Positions 5,116 through 13,567 are shown, counted from the first letter of the stretch. The stretch is DNA of 15,341 nt from Cytophagales bacterium (GCA_003504855.1 DNZD01000336.1:1-15341), one strand, 5' to 3'. Translations and numbers: made by a program. The notes: generated by a model not told the origin, from the letters alone.

Positions 5116-6552
5116 TTAATTCCATCCACCACCCAACGCCTGGTACATGTTCACCACGGCATGCAGCTGCTGCATCTTGGTATCAATCAACTCAAACCTC
5201 GACTCCAATGCATCGCGCTGGGTCAGCAATACTTCCATATAGTCAGCCCGCGCTGATTTGAACAACCTGGTAGAAATATCAATTGACTCAGTAAGGGCGC
5301 GCACCTGCTGTGCACGCAGGTCATAACTAGTGCGCATATTGTTGATGTTCGACACCTGATTGGCTACTTCGATGCAAGCATTCAGGATAGTCCGTTCATA
5401 ATTATACACGGCCTGAATCTGCCGCGCATTGGCATTGTAATACATCGCCTTGATCGCATTCCGGTTTACCAGCGGCGCGGTAAGTCCGCCTGCCAGGGCA
5501 TAGATCATGGACTCCGGTTTGGTAAACAGGTATGAACCATTGTAGGCATTCAGTCCGGCGCCGGCAGAAATATCCAGTGAAGGATAAAAGTTTGCCCTCG
5601 CTACCGTTACATCAATTTTGCTCGCCGCCAGCTCCAGCTCTGCCTGTCGGATGTCCGGGCGGTTCTTCAACAACTGTGACGGCAAACCCGCATTCATCAT
5701 GGTAGGTGCCATGTCAATAAACATATCGGAGTTTCGCTCCACGTGTTGCGGAAACCGACCGACGAGAAAATTGATCCGGTTTTCGGTTTCTACGATATCC
5801 TGTTGAATACGATAAATACGACTTTGGTTCTTGAGCACCTCGGCCTCAAATCGTTTTACCGCGAGTTCGGTCACTTTCGCCGCCTGCTTCTGTTGCTTTA
5901 CAATCTCCAGGGCATTTTGCTGAATCTCAATGTTGCGTTTCAGGATCTCCAGCTGGTTGTCCAACGCCATCAACTCATAGTACGATGTTGCGACTTCGGC
6001 AATCAGGTGGGTCACCAGGAAGTTCTTTCCTTCGGTCGTGGCGAGGTAGCGCAGCATCGCCGACTTGGTGGCATTGCGCAACTTCTTCCAGATGTCAACC
6101 TGCCAGGAGAAATTGGCTGCGAGGAGGAAATCAGGCAGTGGATCGGGGAACTGTGTGCCCGGCGCAATATCCGAGTTGGCCTCCACCGATCCCTGTCGGG
6201 TAAAGCGTCCTACCTTCTCCAGGCCGGCACTTCCCTGCAGGTTGATGAAAGGAAGGTACTCCCCTTTGCGGGCCTTCACTTCATTTTTCGCAATGCTGAT
6301 TTCGCGGATCACAATATTCAACTCCTGGTTATTGGCCAGGGCCGTGTCAATCAGGGCAACCAGTTGCTGGTCGGCAAAGAAGTTCCTCCATTTTATGGTC
6401 ACGCTGTTTGCCGTGTCGGCCGGCGCAACCGAATATTGTTGGGGAACAGTCTTTCTTTCATTTCTCGGAATCAGGGAAGTCGGTACACTGCACGATGACA
6501 ACCATCCGGTAAGGACCAACAAACCGATATACCGATATAAGTGCTTATTCAT
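5116..6552 (-). CDS. RND efflux outer-membrane channel lipoprotein (NodT/OprM type)
   Basis: This is the outer-membrane exit duct of a tripartite RND pump. The 478-residue protein starts with a lipoprotein signal: MNKHLYRYIG, a hydrophobic stretch, then the lipobox LSSC with Cys21 as the lipidated residue. The rest shows the two-fold TolC repeat. The first outer-membrane-efflux domain (about 55-245) includes LIDTALANNQELNIVIREI and a long periplasmic helix with TYYELMALDNQLEIL-like residues. The second (about 270-475) includes LLKNRPDIRQAELELAASKIDVTVARANFYPSLDIS, the family hallmark. The length is typical. The start ATG at 6552 overlaps the end of the pump gene by 8 bp (ATGAATAA), suggesting translational coupling; an ATG at 6567 would add five residues. 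It is the last gene of the operon and is followed by the terminator at 5056-5088. Confidence 0.95.
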   Translation of the reverse strand: MNKHLYRYIGLLVLTGWLSSCSVPTSLIPRNERKTVPQQYSVAPADTANSVTIKWRNFFADQQLVALIDTALANNQELNIVIREISIAKNEVKARKGEYLPFINLQGSAGLEKVGRFTRQGSVEANSDIAPGTQFPDPLPDFLLAANFSWQVDIWKKLRNATKSAMLRYLATTEGKNFLVTHLIAEVATSYYELMALDNQLEILKRNIEIQQNALEIVKQQKQAAKVTELAVKRFEAEVLKNQSRIYRIQQDIVETENRINFLVGRFPQHVERNSDMFIDMAPTMMNAGLPSQLLKNRPDIRQAELELAASKIDVTVARANFYPSLDISAGAGLNAYNGSYLFTKPESMIYALAGGLTAPLVNRNAIKAMYYNANARQIQAVYNYERTILNACIEVANQVSNINNMRTSYDLRAQQVRALTESIDISTRLFKSARADYMEVLLTQRDALESRFELIDTKMQQLHAVVNMYQALGGGWN

Positions 6553-9500
6553 CTTCTTTCGCATCATGGTTTGGCGGAAATTTGTCTATGCTGTGCACAA
6601 GGTCCTCGGTGAATGAATCGGACTCTTCGTCGCGGATGAGTTGCTTGCCTTCAGCCAGCTTGCCAAAGATGACATACAACCCAGGCACGATGATCACACC
6701 GAATACCGTTCCGAACAGCATCCCGCCCAGGGCAGATGATCCGATCGTACGATTACCAATGGCACCTGCGCCGTGGGCAACCACGAGGGGAATCAATCCC
6801 GCTACGAAAGCGAACGATGTCATAAGGATCGGCCTGAACCGCACCTTCGCACCTTCGATGGCAGCCACCAGTACCGTGGCTCCCTGTCGCTGGCGCTGCA
6901 TAGCAAACTCGACTATCAACACGGCATTCTTACCCAACAATCCCACCAACATCACCAATCCAACCTGAGCGTAAATGTCATTGGCCAATCCCATGGACTT
7001 GATCAGCAGGAAAGAACCAAACACACCCGCCGGCAATGAGAGAATGACCGCAAGCGGAATGATGAAGCTTTCATACTGACCGGCAAGCACGAAGTACACG
7101 AAACCCAATACGATCAGGAAGATATAGATGGCCTCATTACCACGGCGCACTTCATCGAAAGACAAGGCTGCCCAGTCAATATCGAAACCACGGGGCAGGG
7201 TTTTCTTCGCCACTTCCTGTACCACCTTGATGGCTTCCCCACTGCTATATCCTTTTGCGGGAGCACCCCGGATGGCTGCCGTGTTATACATGTTGTAGCG
7301 GTTGATTTCGTTGGGGCCTTGTTTCTTTTTGATCCGCATGAATGCGGAGAACGGGACCATCTCTCCGTGATCACTCTTCACGTACAGGTTCATGATATCC
7401 GACGGCAGTTTCCGGTATTCCGGAGCCGCCTGCACGAATACCTTGAAGAAGCGCTGGAACTTGATGAAACCCAGTTCATAGGTACTGCCGACAAAGATGG
7501 ACAGCGTGTTCATGGCATTGCCGATGGACACGCCTTTTTGCATGGCTAATTGATTATCGATCTCAATCTCATACTGGGGATAGTTAGCACTGAAGAAAGT
7601 GAACAAGCCGGTTATTTCTTTTCGCTTGCCAAGTTCTTCCATGAAGTCATTCTTCACCTTTTCCAGTTCGTCATAGTCGCCGGAGTTAGTCTTGTCGAGC
7701 AACTGCAGGGCAAATCCACCTGCGGCACCATAACCAGGCACGGCTGGTGGATCAAAGAATTCAATGGTTGCGCCAGGAAGGGCTTTAGCCTTCTCCTCCA
7801 ATTCACAGATAATTTCACTTACCGAATGATCGCGGTCAGACCAGTTCTTGAGGTTGATCAAACACGTACCGGCGTTGGATCCGCGGCCCTCGGTAAGCAC
7901 TTCATATCCCGCGATAGACGATACCGACTGCACACCTTCCACTGTCAACACGATGTCCTGCAGTTTGCGGGAAATATCATTCGTCCGCTCCAGGGTTGAA
8001 CCGGGAGGCGTTTGAATGATAGCATAGATCATCCCCTGGTCTTCACTCGGGATAAACCCGGACGGAAGGTTATTGGTGATGAACACGATACCAAAAGCGA
8101 AGAGACACCAGAGTCCGATGGTGACAAGCCTGCGGTGCGCGATACGCTGCAAGAGCCACACATATTTGCCCGTAAGTTTCTCGAAGCCCCAGTTGAATCC
8201 ATCGAGGAAGCGGTTGAGCCACGTGCGTTTACGGTGACGTCCGTGGTTGTTCTTCAGGATCATGGCGCAGAGCACCGGCGTCAATGTAAGTGCGACAAAA
8301 CCCGATATGACAATCGATGTAGCCATGGTGATGGCAAACTGACGGTAGAACACACCCACAGGACCGGACATAAACGACACCGGCACAAACACGGCTGTCA
8401 TCAGCAACGTGATGGCAATTACCGCACCGCTGATTTCACCGATTACCTTCTTCACCGCCTGATAGGGCGACAAGTCCTCCGCCTCCATCTTGGCGTGGAC
8501 CGCCTCCACCACCACAATGGCGTCATCTACCACGATACCGATCGCCAGTACCAGGGCAAACAAAGTGATCATGTTGATGGTAAGTCCGAAGATCTGCATG
8601 AACATAAATGCACCGATGAGGGACACCGGCACGGCCAACGTCGGGATGAGCGTTGACCGCCAGTCGCCGAGGAAGAGGAACACCACCAGCGCTACGAGGA
8701 TAAACGCATCGCGCAGGGTGTGGATTACGTTTTCGGTAGACGCATCGAGAAAGTTGGACACGTCATAACTGATCTCGTACTCCATGCCTGGTGGGAATGT
8801 TTTCTTTAGCTCTTCCAGCTTGGCTTTAACTTCTTTGATGACCTCGCTCGCATTGCTGCCATACGTTTGCTTGAGCACGATGGCGGCCGAGGGATACCCG
8901 TTTATATTCGAATAAATATCATAGTATTCGCTGCCGAGCACCACGGTGGCAATGTCCTTCAGCCGCAGCAACTCCCCTTTGGGATTGGCGCGGATGATAA
9001 CATTTTCATATTGCTTGGGATCGCTGAAGCGGTCCGAGTAAGCGAGCACATATTCCAGTGCTTCTGCCCGCTTGCTATCACCGCGGCCAATCCGACCAGG
9101 CTTTCCAATGATACTCTGGTCGTTGAGGGCTTCCATGACCTCATCGGGAGAAACCTGATAGGCACGCATGCGGTCGGGATTAAGCCACACGCGCATGGCA
9201 TACTGGCGGGAGCCGAGGATACGGGCCTGACCGATGCCGTTGATACGCTGCAACTCCGGAATCATGTTCACGCCGGCGAAGTTGAAGAGGAACTTCATGT
9301 CGGCATTTTTGTCTTTGCTGAAGAGGTTCACATACATCAACATACTGGGCATGATGGGTGTGATGATTACCCCTTCGCGTTGAACAAGTGGTGGGAGTCG
9401 GTTGCGTACCTGCTCCACGCGATTGGAAACCTGCACGAGGGCCTGGTTGATATCGGTGCCGAGGTTAAACAGAATCTGAACGTTGGCTTCACCAGCACTC

Positions 9501-9748
9501 GTGGCATCAGAGGTCATGTAGCGCATACCCCAGGCACCGTTGATGGCTTGCTCGAGCGGGATGATCACCGACTCCGTAAGCGTTTTGGCGCTGGCTCCGG
9601 GATAGGAAGCGCTCACCATCACCATGGGCGGTGCGATAGAAGGAAACTGGGATGTGGGCAATGTTTCAATGGCCAGGACGCCCATGAACATGATCACGAT
9701 GGAAATGACAATGGCGAGGACCGGGCGATGAATGAATTTATTAAACAT
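6545..9748 (-). CDS. HAE1-family RND multidrug efflux permease (AcrB type)
   Basis: Inner-membrane proton antiporter that pumps hydrophobic/amphiphilic compounds through the adaptor and outer-membrane channel. At 1067 residues it has the full length of the family. TM1 lies at 8-30 (FIHRPVLAIVISIVIMFMGVLAI). The first periplasmic porter domain (about 35-335) includes the conserved SYPGASAKTLTESVIIPLEQAINGAWGM. The TM block at 340-500 carries the proton-relay pair Asp408-Asp409 (GIVVDDAIVVVE), and Lys940 (GLLGKNAVLIVEF) completes the relay, so the pump looks active. The second porter domain is about 560-870, and the last TM block is about 872-1030. The C-terminal cytoplasmic tail is acidic (EESDSFTEDL...DAKEDE). 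It sits 26 bp after the adaptor gene and overlaps the channel gene. The substrate cannot be told from the sequence; hydrophobic drugs, bile salts or endogenous metabolites are all possible. Confidence 0.97.
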   Translation of the reverse strand: MFNKFIHRPVLAIVISIVIMFMGVLAIETLPTSQFPSIAPPMVMVSASYPGASAKTLTESVIIPLEQAINGAWGMRYMTSDATSAGEANVQILFNLGTDINQALVQVSNRVEQVRNRLPPLVQREGVIITPIMPSMLMYVNLFSKDKNADMKFLFNFAGVNMIPELQRINGIGQARILGSRQYAMRVWLNPDRMRAYQVSPDEVMEALNDQSIIGKPGRIGRGDSKRAEALEYVLAYSDRFSDPKQYENVIIRANPKGELLRLKDIATVVLGSEYYDIYSNINGYPSAAIVLKQTYGSNASEVIKEVKAKLEELKKTFPPGMEYEISYDVSNFLDASTENVIHTLRDAFILVALVVFLFLGDWRSTLIPTLAVPVSLIGAFMFMQIFGLTINMITLFALVLAIGIVVDDAIVVVEAVHAKMEAEDLSPYQAVKKVIGEISGAVIAITLLMTAVFVPVSFMSGPVGVFYRQFAITMATSIVISGFVALTLTPVLCAMILKNNHGRHRKRTWLNRFLDGFNWGFEKLTGKYVWLLQRIAHRRLVTIGLWCLFAFGIVFITNNLPSGFIPSEDQGMIYAIIQTPPGSTLERTNDISRKLQDIVLTVEGVQSVSSIAGYEVLTEGRGSNAGTCLINLKNWSDRDHSVSEIICELEEKAKALPGATIEFFDPPAVPGYGAAGGFALQLLDKTNSGDYDELEKVKNDFMEELGKRKEITGLFTFFSANYPQYEIEIDNQLAMQKGVSIGNAMNTLSIFVGSTYELGFIKFQRFFKVFVQAAPEYRKLPSDIMNLYVKSDHGEMVPFSAFMRIKKKQGPNEINRYNMYNTAAIRGAPAKGYSSGEAIKVVQEVAKKTLPRGFDIDWAALSFDEVRRGNEAIYIFLIVLGFVYFVLAGQYESFIIPLAVILSLPAGVFGSFLLIKSMGLANDIYAQVGLVMLVGLLGKNAVLIVEFAMQRQRQGATVLVAAIEGAKVRFRPILMTSFAFVAGLIPLVVAHGAGAIGNRTIGSSALGGMLFGTVFGVIIVPGLYVIFGKLAEGKQLIRDEESDSFTEDLVHSIDKFPPNHDAKEDE

Positions 9749-9774
9749 GGGACTTACCGGTTGAGACGATTCAC

Positions 9775-10857
9775 TTATTCGACATAGACATTCAGGTGCG
9801 GGATCACCTTCCTCGGATCGTGGTATTCAAACTCGATCTTATCGCCTTCCTTCACTTTACGAAGACCTTCCAGGAGTATCTTTTCGGTATCGGACAGGCC
9901 CTGCTTGATGATATACAGGTCTGGAATCTCCGCCGCGATGGTGATCTCGCGCTGATGCACGATATCATCTTTATCGATGACGAACACATACTTCTTCTCC
10001 AGGATTTCGAACGTGGCCTTCTGGGGAATGATCAGTGCATTCTTATAGGGTGAGGTGGCGATAACGTTGCCTGTTTCCCCATGCCGAAGGAGGCCCTTGG
10101 GATTCGGAAAGGTAGCCCGGAAGGCAATGTTGCCTGTTTCATTGTTGAAGTCCGCTTCGATGGTTTTGACGAGTCCGGAATATTCAAACATCTGGCCATT
10201 GGCCATCTCGAGATGCACCCGCATGAGGCTGTCTTTCTTGAGATTGGTTTTGTAGTCTAAGTATTCGGCTTCGGGCACATTAAAATACACCCACATCTCG
10301 CGGTTGTCCGACAGGGTGGTCAGCAGGTCACCTTCATTGACGAGGCTCCCCAACCGCACCTGAAAGCGGTCCATGATACCGGTGAAGGGTGCACGTATGT
10401 CCGTGAATCCCAGATGAACCTGGGCCAGCGATACTTCGGCCTTGGCTTTATCATACTTGGCTTTGGCCAGTGCCAGTTCGTTGGGCGACACCACGTTGCT
10501 GTCGGCCAGCTGTTTGGTGTTGAGGTACTCAATCTCGGCGAACTTGGCTTCGGCTTCTGCCTTTTGCAGCTCGGCCCTGTAGAGCATGGGCATGATCTGA
10601 AACATCTGCTGACCTTGCTGGATGAGCTTTCCTTCATCCACATAGATATGCTGGAGGTAGCCCTTTTCGAGGGCCCTCAGCTCGATGTGCTGGATAGCCC
10701 TGATCTGACATACGTAGTTTCTTCGGATCAACGTATCCCGGCGCAGGGGGCTGGTCACCTGAAATTTCAAAGCCTCTTCTTTCTCTTCTTCATGCGAAGA
10801 GCAGCTGGTGAAGCATATCCAGACACTTAAACTTAATAAGATGAGAAATCGACTCAT
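9775..10857 (-). CDS. RND efflux periplasmic adaptor lipoprotein (AcrA/MexA type)
   Basis: Membrane-fusion protein linking the RND pump to the outer-membrane channel. It is 360 residues from ATG 10857, beginning MSRFLILLSLSVWICFTSC with Cys19 as lipoprotein Cys. The barrel-sandwich (lipoyl) half follows at about 48-90 (VCQIRAIQHIELRALEKGYLQHIYVDEGKLIQQGQQMF). A shortened alpha-hairpin covers about 92-140 (AELQKAEAEAKFAEIEYLN...LAKAKYDKAKAEVSLAQ), the second lipoyl half 142-175 (FTDIRAPFTGIMDRFQVRLGSLVNEGDLL), and beta-barrel and membrane-proximal domains run to the end. The frame stays open 11 codons upstream (10890), but those codons would weaken the signal peptide, so 10857 is preferred. 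It is cotranscribed with the pump gene 26 bp downstream; 85 bp upstream lies the small secreted protein gene at 10943-11308. Confidence 0.95.
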   Translation of the reverse strand: MSRFLILLSLSVWICFTSCSSHEEEKEEALKFQVTSPLRRDTLIRRNYVCQIRAIQHIELRALEKGYLQHIYVDEGKLIQQGQQMFQIMPMLYRAELQKAEAEAKFAEIEYLNTKQLADSNVVSPNELALAKAKYDKAKAEVSLAQVHLGFTDIRAPFTGIMDRFQVRLGSLVNEGDLLTTLSDNREMWVYFNVPEAEYLDYKTNLKKDSLMRVHLEMANGQMFEYSGLVKTIEADFNNETGNIAFRATFPNPKGLLRHGETGNVIATSPYKNALIIPQKATFEILEKKYVFVIDKDDIVHQREITIAAEIPDLYIIKQGLSDTEKILLEGLRKVKEGDKIEFEYHDPRKVIPHLNVYVE

Positions 10858-10942
10858 GATGGTATTGCCCCGGGGGCGATAAGATTGCACTGATTAGTAG
10901 GACTGCACCACGTGGTACATTGAATTTGATTTCCCCACAGCA

Positions 10943-11308
10943 TCAAAGCCGGAACACCCGGAATAATTTCCAGGGGTTGATGGACGAAGGTCTGTGAGCC
11001 ATGTGGTGGGATGTCAATATTCGGCGGGACGATGACTCACTGGAAACACTTTCAGCAATGAAAAAGCTACCGGAGCGACTGGGGGGAGCATCGGTTAATA
11101 TCCGGTCCTCCTCTTCTTCCATAGCCGTCTCCTGAAAAATAATATCAACGCTATTTGCAGGTATTAATCCTCCGCGCTGCGATACGACCGTACGCGATTT
11201 GCCGATTTCGGTAGACGCAATTCCCCTGTTGACCTGCGCAAAAAGCTGAGTGTATCCGATCAGCAGGAGTACAACTATGGTTACAGGGTATTTAAGACAG
11301 GGTTTCAC
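10943..11308 (-). CDS. Putative small secreted protein ahead of efflux operon
   Basis: An open frame of 121 residues starting with GTG at 11308. It has a convincing Sec signal peptide: MKPCLKYPVTIVVLLLIGYTQLFAQ, cleavage expected after the LFAQ segment. The mature part (about 96 residues) is polar, rich in Ser and acidic residues (ETAMEEEEDRILTD, SVSSESSSRRIL), has no Cys and matches no family I know. It runs in the same direction as the adaptor gene 85 bp downstream and is the first frame after the putative operator at 11430-11462, so it may be cotranscribed with the pump. Points against it: a GTG start, no visible ribosome-binding site (common in Bacteroidota) and a low-complexity sequence. 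It may be real or a chance frame. Confidence 0.5.
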   Translation of the reverse strand: MKPCLKYPVTIVVLLLIGYTQLFAQVNRGIASTEIGKSRTVVSQRGGLIPANSVDIIFQETAMEEEEDRILTDAPPSRSGSFFIAESVSSESSSRRILTSHHMAHRPSSINPWKLFRVFRL

Positions 11309-11365
11309 GTAACAGCGTATAAAGGCCGAGGCAGGTTGAGTTCAATAAGGTTGCTGTTGAGAAAC

Positions 11366-11414
11366 AAAAACCGGATTTTGTCACACGATCAGTGATTGAA
11401 TCCGACCGGTTTTT
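11366..11414. promoter_or_regulatory. Spaced inverted repeat in divergent promoter region
   Basis: AAAAACCGG (11366-11374) and CCGGTTTTT (11406-11414) are perfect 9-bp arms 31 bp apart; an alternative inner pairing joins CGGATT (11372-11377) to AATCCG (11399-11404). It lies in the region between the divergent genes, within the likely leader of the minus-strand operon. It may be a second regulator half-site pair or a leader structure. Only the symmetry is seen. Confidence 0.35.
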
Positions 11415-11429
11415 ATATTTATTTTGTTT

Positions 11430-11462
11430 ATTATAATCATAAGTATTATTTATGATTATAAT
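11430..11462. promoter_or_regulatory. Putative LysR operator, 13-bp perfect dyad
   Basis: ATTATAATCATAA (11430-11442) and its exact complement (11450-11462) flank a 7-base spacer. The dyad sits 53 bp upstream of the LysR gene start and 121 bp upstream of the minus-strand frame at 11308. LysR-type regulators bind AT-rich dyads of the T-N11-A kind in divergent intergenic regions and usually repress their own gene while controlling the facing one. The position and symmetry fit this; binding is inferred. Confidence 0.65.
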
Positions 11463-11515
11463 TTCTAACGTTTGTATCACTCCAGGCGTTAAAAAAATAC
11501 CCGAATAAGACGTTC

Positions 11516-12439
11516 ATGAACTATACCCTCAACCAGCTTCGCATCTTTCAGAAGATCGCCGAGACGCAAAGTGTCACCAAAGCGGCCGAGCAGCTACACC
11601 TTACCCAGCCGGCGGTGTCCATACAATTAAAACATCTGCAGGCGCAGTTTGACATTCCCCTCACGGAAGTGGTTGGCCGGAAGATCCACATTACTGATTT
11701 CGGGTGGGAGATCGCGAGGGCTGCTGAAAGCATCCTCGATCAAGCCATGCTGATCAACCAAAAGACGCATGCCTTCAAGGGGCGGCTGACGGGTCGGCTG
11801 AAAATCTCTACCGTATCGACCGGAAAATATGTGATGCCCTACTTCCTGTCCTCATTCATGAAGCAGCATGATGGCGTTGAACTACTGATGGAAGTGACGA
11901 ATAAGACCAGGGTCATCGAAAGCCTGCAGGCCAACACGGTGGATTTTTCTTTGGTTTCTATCCTGCCGAAGGCCATGCAACTGGAGAAGATAGAGTTGCT
12001 GAAAAACAAACTCTTTCTGGTGGCCAACGGCGATCACAAATTGAAAAAGGGTCCATACACGAAGCAGATCTTTAAAGAATTGCCGCTGATTTTTCGGGAA
12101 GAAGGATCAGGCGTGCGGCAGGCGATGGAGACTTTCATCGAGCGTAATAATGTACCGGTCATCAAGAAAATGGAGTTGACTACCAATGAGGCGGTGAAGC
12201 AGGCGGTGCTTGCCGGACTTGGCTATTCCATCATGCCGCTGATCGGCATCAAGAATGAACTGCAAAACGGAGATTTGAGTATCATCCCGGTTTCGGGTCT
12301 GCCCATCAAAACCCAATGGCAGCTCATCTGGCCGAAAGGCAAGGGTCATTCTCCGGTGGCCCAGGCATTCTTACAACACCTGCGAAAAGAAAAGGACCAG
12401 ATTATCAGGGAGCAGTTTGCGTGGTATGAGGATTATTAG
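11516..12439 (+). CDS. LysR-family transcriptional regulator
   Basis: A 307-residue LTTR. The N-terminal winged HTH (about 1-62) is typical: MNYTLNQLRIFQKIAE, then SVTKAAEQLHLTQPAVSIQLKHLQ as the helix-turn-helix and the wing VVGRKIHITDFG. A linker helix (about 63-85) leads to the periplasmic-binding-protein-like effector domain (about 90-300), with GRLTGRLKISTVSTGKYVMPYFLSSF, GSGVRQAMETFIE and GLGYSIMPLIGIKNEL in the usual places. The HTH resembles the CbbR/CysB-like branch (LTQPAVSIQLKHLQ), but that does not identify the effector. It is divergent from the RND efflux operon and shares a 200-bp upstream region with it, including the dyad at 11430-11462. This makes it the probable regulator of the pump, possibly sensing a pumped compound. 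Confidence 0.95.
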   Translation: MNYTLNQLRIFQKIAETQSVTKAAEQLHLTQPAVSIQLKHLQAQFDIPLTEVVGRKIHITDFGWEIARAAESILDQAMLINQKTHAFKGRLTGRLKISTVSTGKYVMPYFLSSFMKQHDGVELLMEVTNKTRVIESLQANTVDFSLVSILPKAMQLEKIELLKNKLFLVANGDHKLKKGPYTKQIFKELPLIFREEGSGVRQAMETFIERNNVPVIKKMELTTNEAVKQAVLAGLGYSIMPLIGIKNELQNGDLSIIPVSGLPIKTQWQLIWPKGKGHSPVAQAFLQHLRKEKDQIIREQFAWYEDY

Positions 12440-12475
12440 GAGGCACCTTCGGTGCGAATGCAATTTTCACCGCGG
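12439..12475 (+). repeat. Dispersed repeat with GCACCTTCGGTGC hairpin
   Basis: This begins immediately at the LysR stop codon and contains GCACCTTCGGTGC (12443-12455, a 5-bp stem with TTC loop), then GAATGCAATTTTCACCGCGG. Related copies are at 4085-4126 (minus) and 12691-12720. Confidence 0.7.
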
Positions 12476-12626
12476 CCTGCCCCGATTGAGGGAAGCGTAT
12501 TCGGGGAGGCGCAACGGCGCGGAGAAATGCAAAATACACTGGCTAAGAACAAACTTGAAGCGAAATAGCCCCTTCGGTACGAGAAGAGATGAAAGAGCAA
12601 AAAAAAAGAAATGCATTTCCCGCTGA

Positions 12627-12665
12627 TCACGCAGATCTAATGCAGCGCAGATCAACCGCAGAATC
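12627..12665. repeat. CGCAGATC-word repeat
   Basis: Words such as CACGCAGATCTAATGCAGCG and CAGATCAACCGCAGA recur within 40 bp. This type of short CGCAGAT repeat is common in intergenic DNA of Bacteroidota. Similar words occur at 4072-4087. Confidence 0.45.
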
Positions 12666-12690
12666 AATCATTAACAAAAAAACCGCAGAA

Positions 12691-12720
12691 GCACCTTCGG
12701 TGCAAATACAAGTTCACCCC
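12691..12720 (+). repeat. Third copy of the CTTCGGTG repeat
   Basis: GCACCTTCGGTGCAAATACA then AGTTCACCCC parallels 12443-12472. The GCACC/GGTGC arms are conserved and the flank differs. Confidence 0.6.
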
Positions 12721-12751
12721 AAAAGCACGAAAATAAACTAACCGTCTTAGA

Positions 12752-12837
12752 GTGCCGTTGCATTTAACCCCGTAGGGGTGAAATACTTATAGACCAGATC
12801 GTCAACAATAGCAGCGGCAACCCCATCGGGGTGGCAC
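12752..12837. repeat. 86-bp element with terminal GTGCC/GGCAC and two CCCC/GGGG hairpins
   Basis: GTGCC (12752-12756) and GGCAC (12833-12837) are inverted ends. Inside lie two small hairpins, ACCCCGTAGGGGT and ACCCCATCGGGGT, near each end, separated by about 40 bp of AT-rich sequence. The mirrored layout suggests a mobile or dispersed palindromic element instead of random sequence. Confidence 0.6.
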
Positions 12838-12879
12838 ATTAATCACTCCGCGTCCCCGCGCCTTCGCGGTGAAAACTCA

Positions 12880-13389
12880 TCAAACGAACAACAATATCAA
12901 TGTCATCACAATACCCGCCAGGGTAAAATACAGCCCCTTTTTGAATACACTGGTTCCGGGCAGGAACATATAAAAGGAAGATATCACAAAGAACAACAAC
13001 GAAACGCCGAAGAAAATATTCATAAAGAACAAGGGATCCTTGGTCTCTGCCTTATGCAGATTCTGGAGTTTGTTCACGATGAACGGAAGTTCTTTGGTGG
13101 TGTATTTGGCAACACCCGTTGCACGATCATAGGTTCCCTGCCGGAATTTGATCAATGTTCCTTCCTCCGACTCCACTTTCAGATCGCGGATACGGATCTC
13201 CCGGCCCAACTCCTCAGGCTTCAGATCAGGCTTCAGTTGGCGCTCAACCAGCTTTTCGCTCTTCAGGAAATTGGTGTCCCGGAATATCAGGGTAATGCCA
13301 CTCACGGCATATACCGCCATAATACCGGCCAAGAAGAAACCGAGGTAGCGGTGGTATAATCTCATTTTGGGTGTGCGATCTTCACTCAT
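12880..13389 (-). CDS. PepSY-type inner-membrane protein
   Basis: A 169-residue membrane protein. After the charged start MSEDRTPKMRLYHRYLG comes TM1 (about 12-33, FFLAGIMAVYAVSGITLIF). An extracytoplasmic domain of about 80 residues follows (KPEELGREIRIRDLKVESEEGTLIKF...ATGVAKYTTKELPFIVNKLQNLHK), with the alternating strand/turn pattern of a PepSY domain. TM2 is about 120-142 (FFMNIFFGVSLLFFVISSFYMF) and TM3 about 150-169. The N-terminal RYLGFFLAGIMAVYAVSGI is typical of PepSY-associated transmembrane proteins, many of which sit near iron-uptake or reductase genes. Here no such neighbour is visible, so the substrate or partner is unknown. ATG at 13389 is the only good start. Confidence 0.8.
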   Translation of the reverse strand: MSEDRTPKMRLYHRYLGFFLAGIMAVYAVSGITLIFRDTNFLKSEKLVERQLKPDLKPEELGREIRIRDLKVESEEGTLIKFRQGTYDRATGVAKYTTKELPFIVNKLQNLHKAETKDPLFFMNIFFGVSLLFFVISSFYMFLPGTSVFKKGLYFTLAGIVMTLILLFV

Positions 13390-13567
13390 GACGAAATGAT
13401 TTGTGTTTTAAATGGTTAATGGACGAAAATTAGACAAATCCCTCCGGCCATTTATTCCACGGCATCATGATTTTTTTCTGCTGGCACGGGATTGAAAACC
13501 AGGCAGCATCCGAATTCAAAAAATACAATAAAGCAGATCTGCCAGTAGAATTAAGAAAAAATGAGAC

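Larger units (their letters stand above)
12440..12879. other. Gene-free repeat-rich intergenic region
   Basis: 440 bp between the LysR gene and the PepSY-type gene, without a credible gene. It holds the CTTCGGTG repeat twice, a stretch built from CGCAGATC words (12627-12665), a GTGCC/GGCAC-bounded element (12752-12837) and a CCGCGCCTTCGCGGTGAAA motif (12855-12874). No terminator with a T-tract was found for the LysR gene or for the minus-strand gene ending at 12880. Confidence 0.75.

Noticed and set aside
8867..9787. A 306-codon plus-strand open frame opposite the RND pump gene
   Set aside because: His-rich, domain-free translation lying antisense to conserved RND sequence; a shadow of the pump gene. 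The same holds for 8012-8656, 7550-7999 and 5743-6498.
12417..12667. Short open frames downstream of the LysR gene
   Set aside because: They translate dispersed repeats (RCECNFHRG, also seen from 3938-4120 as RCECKFPRG) on both strands.
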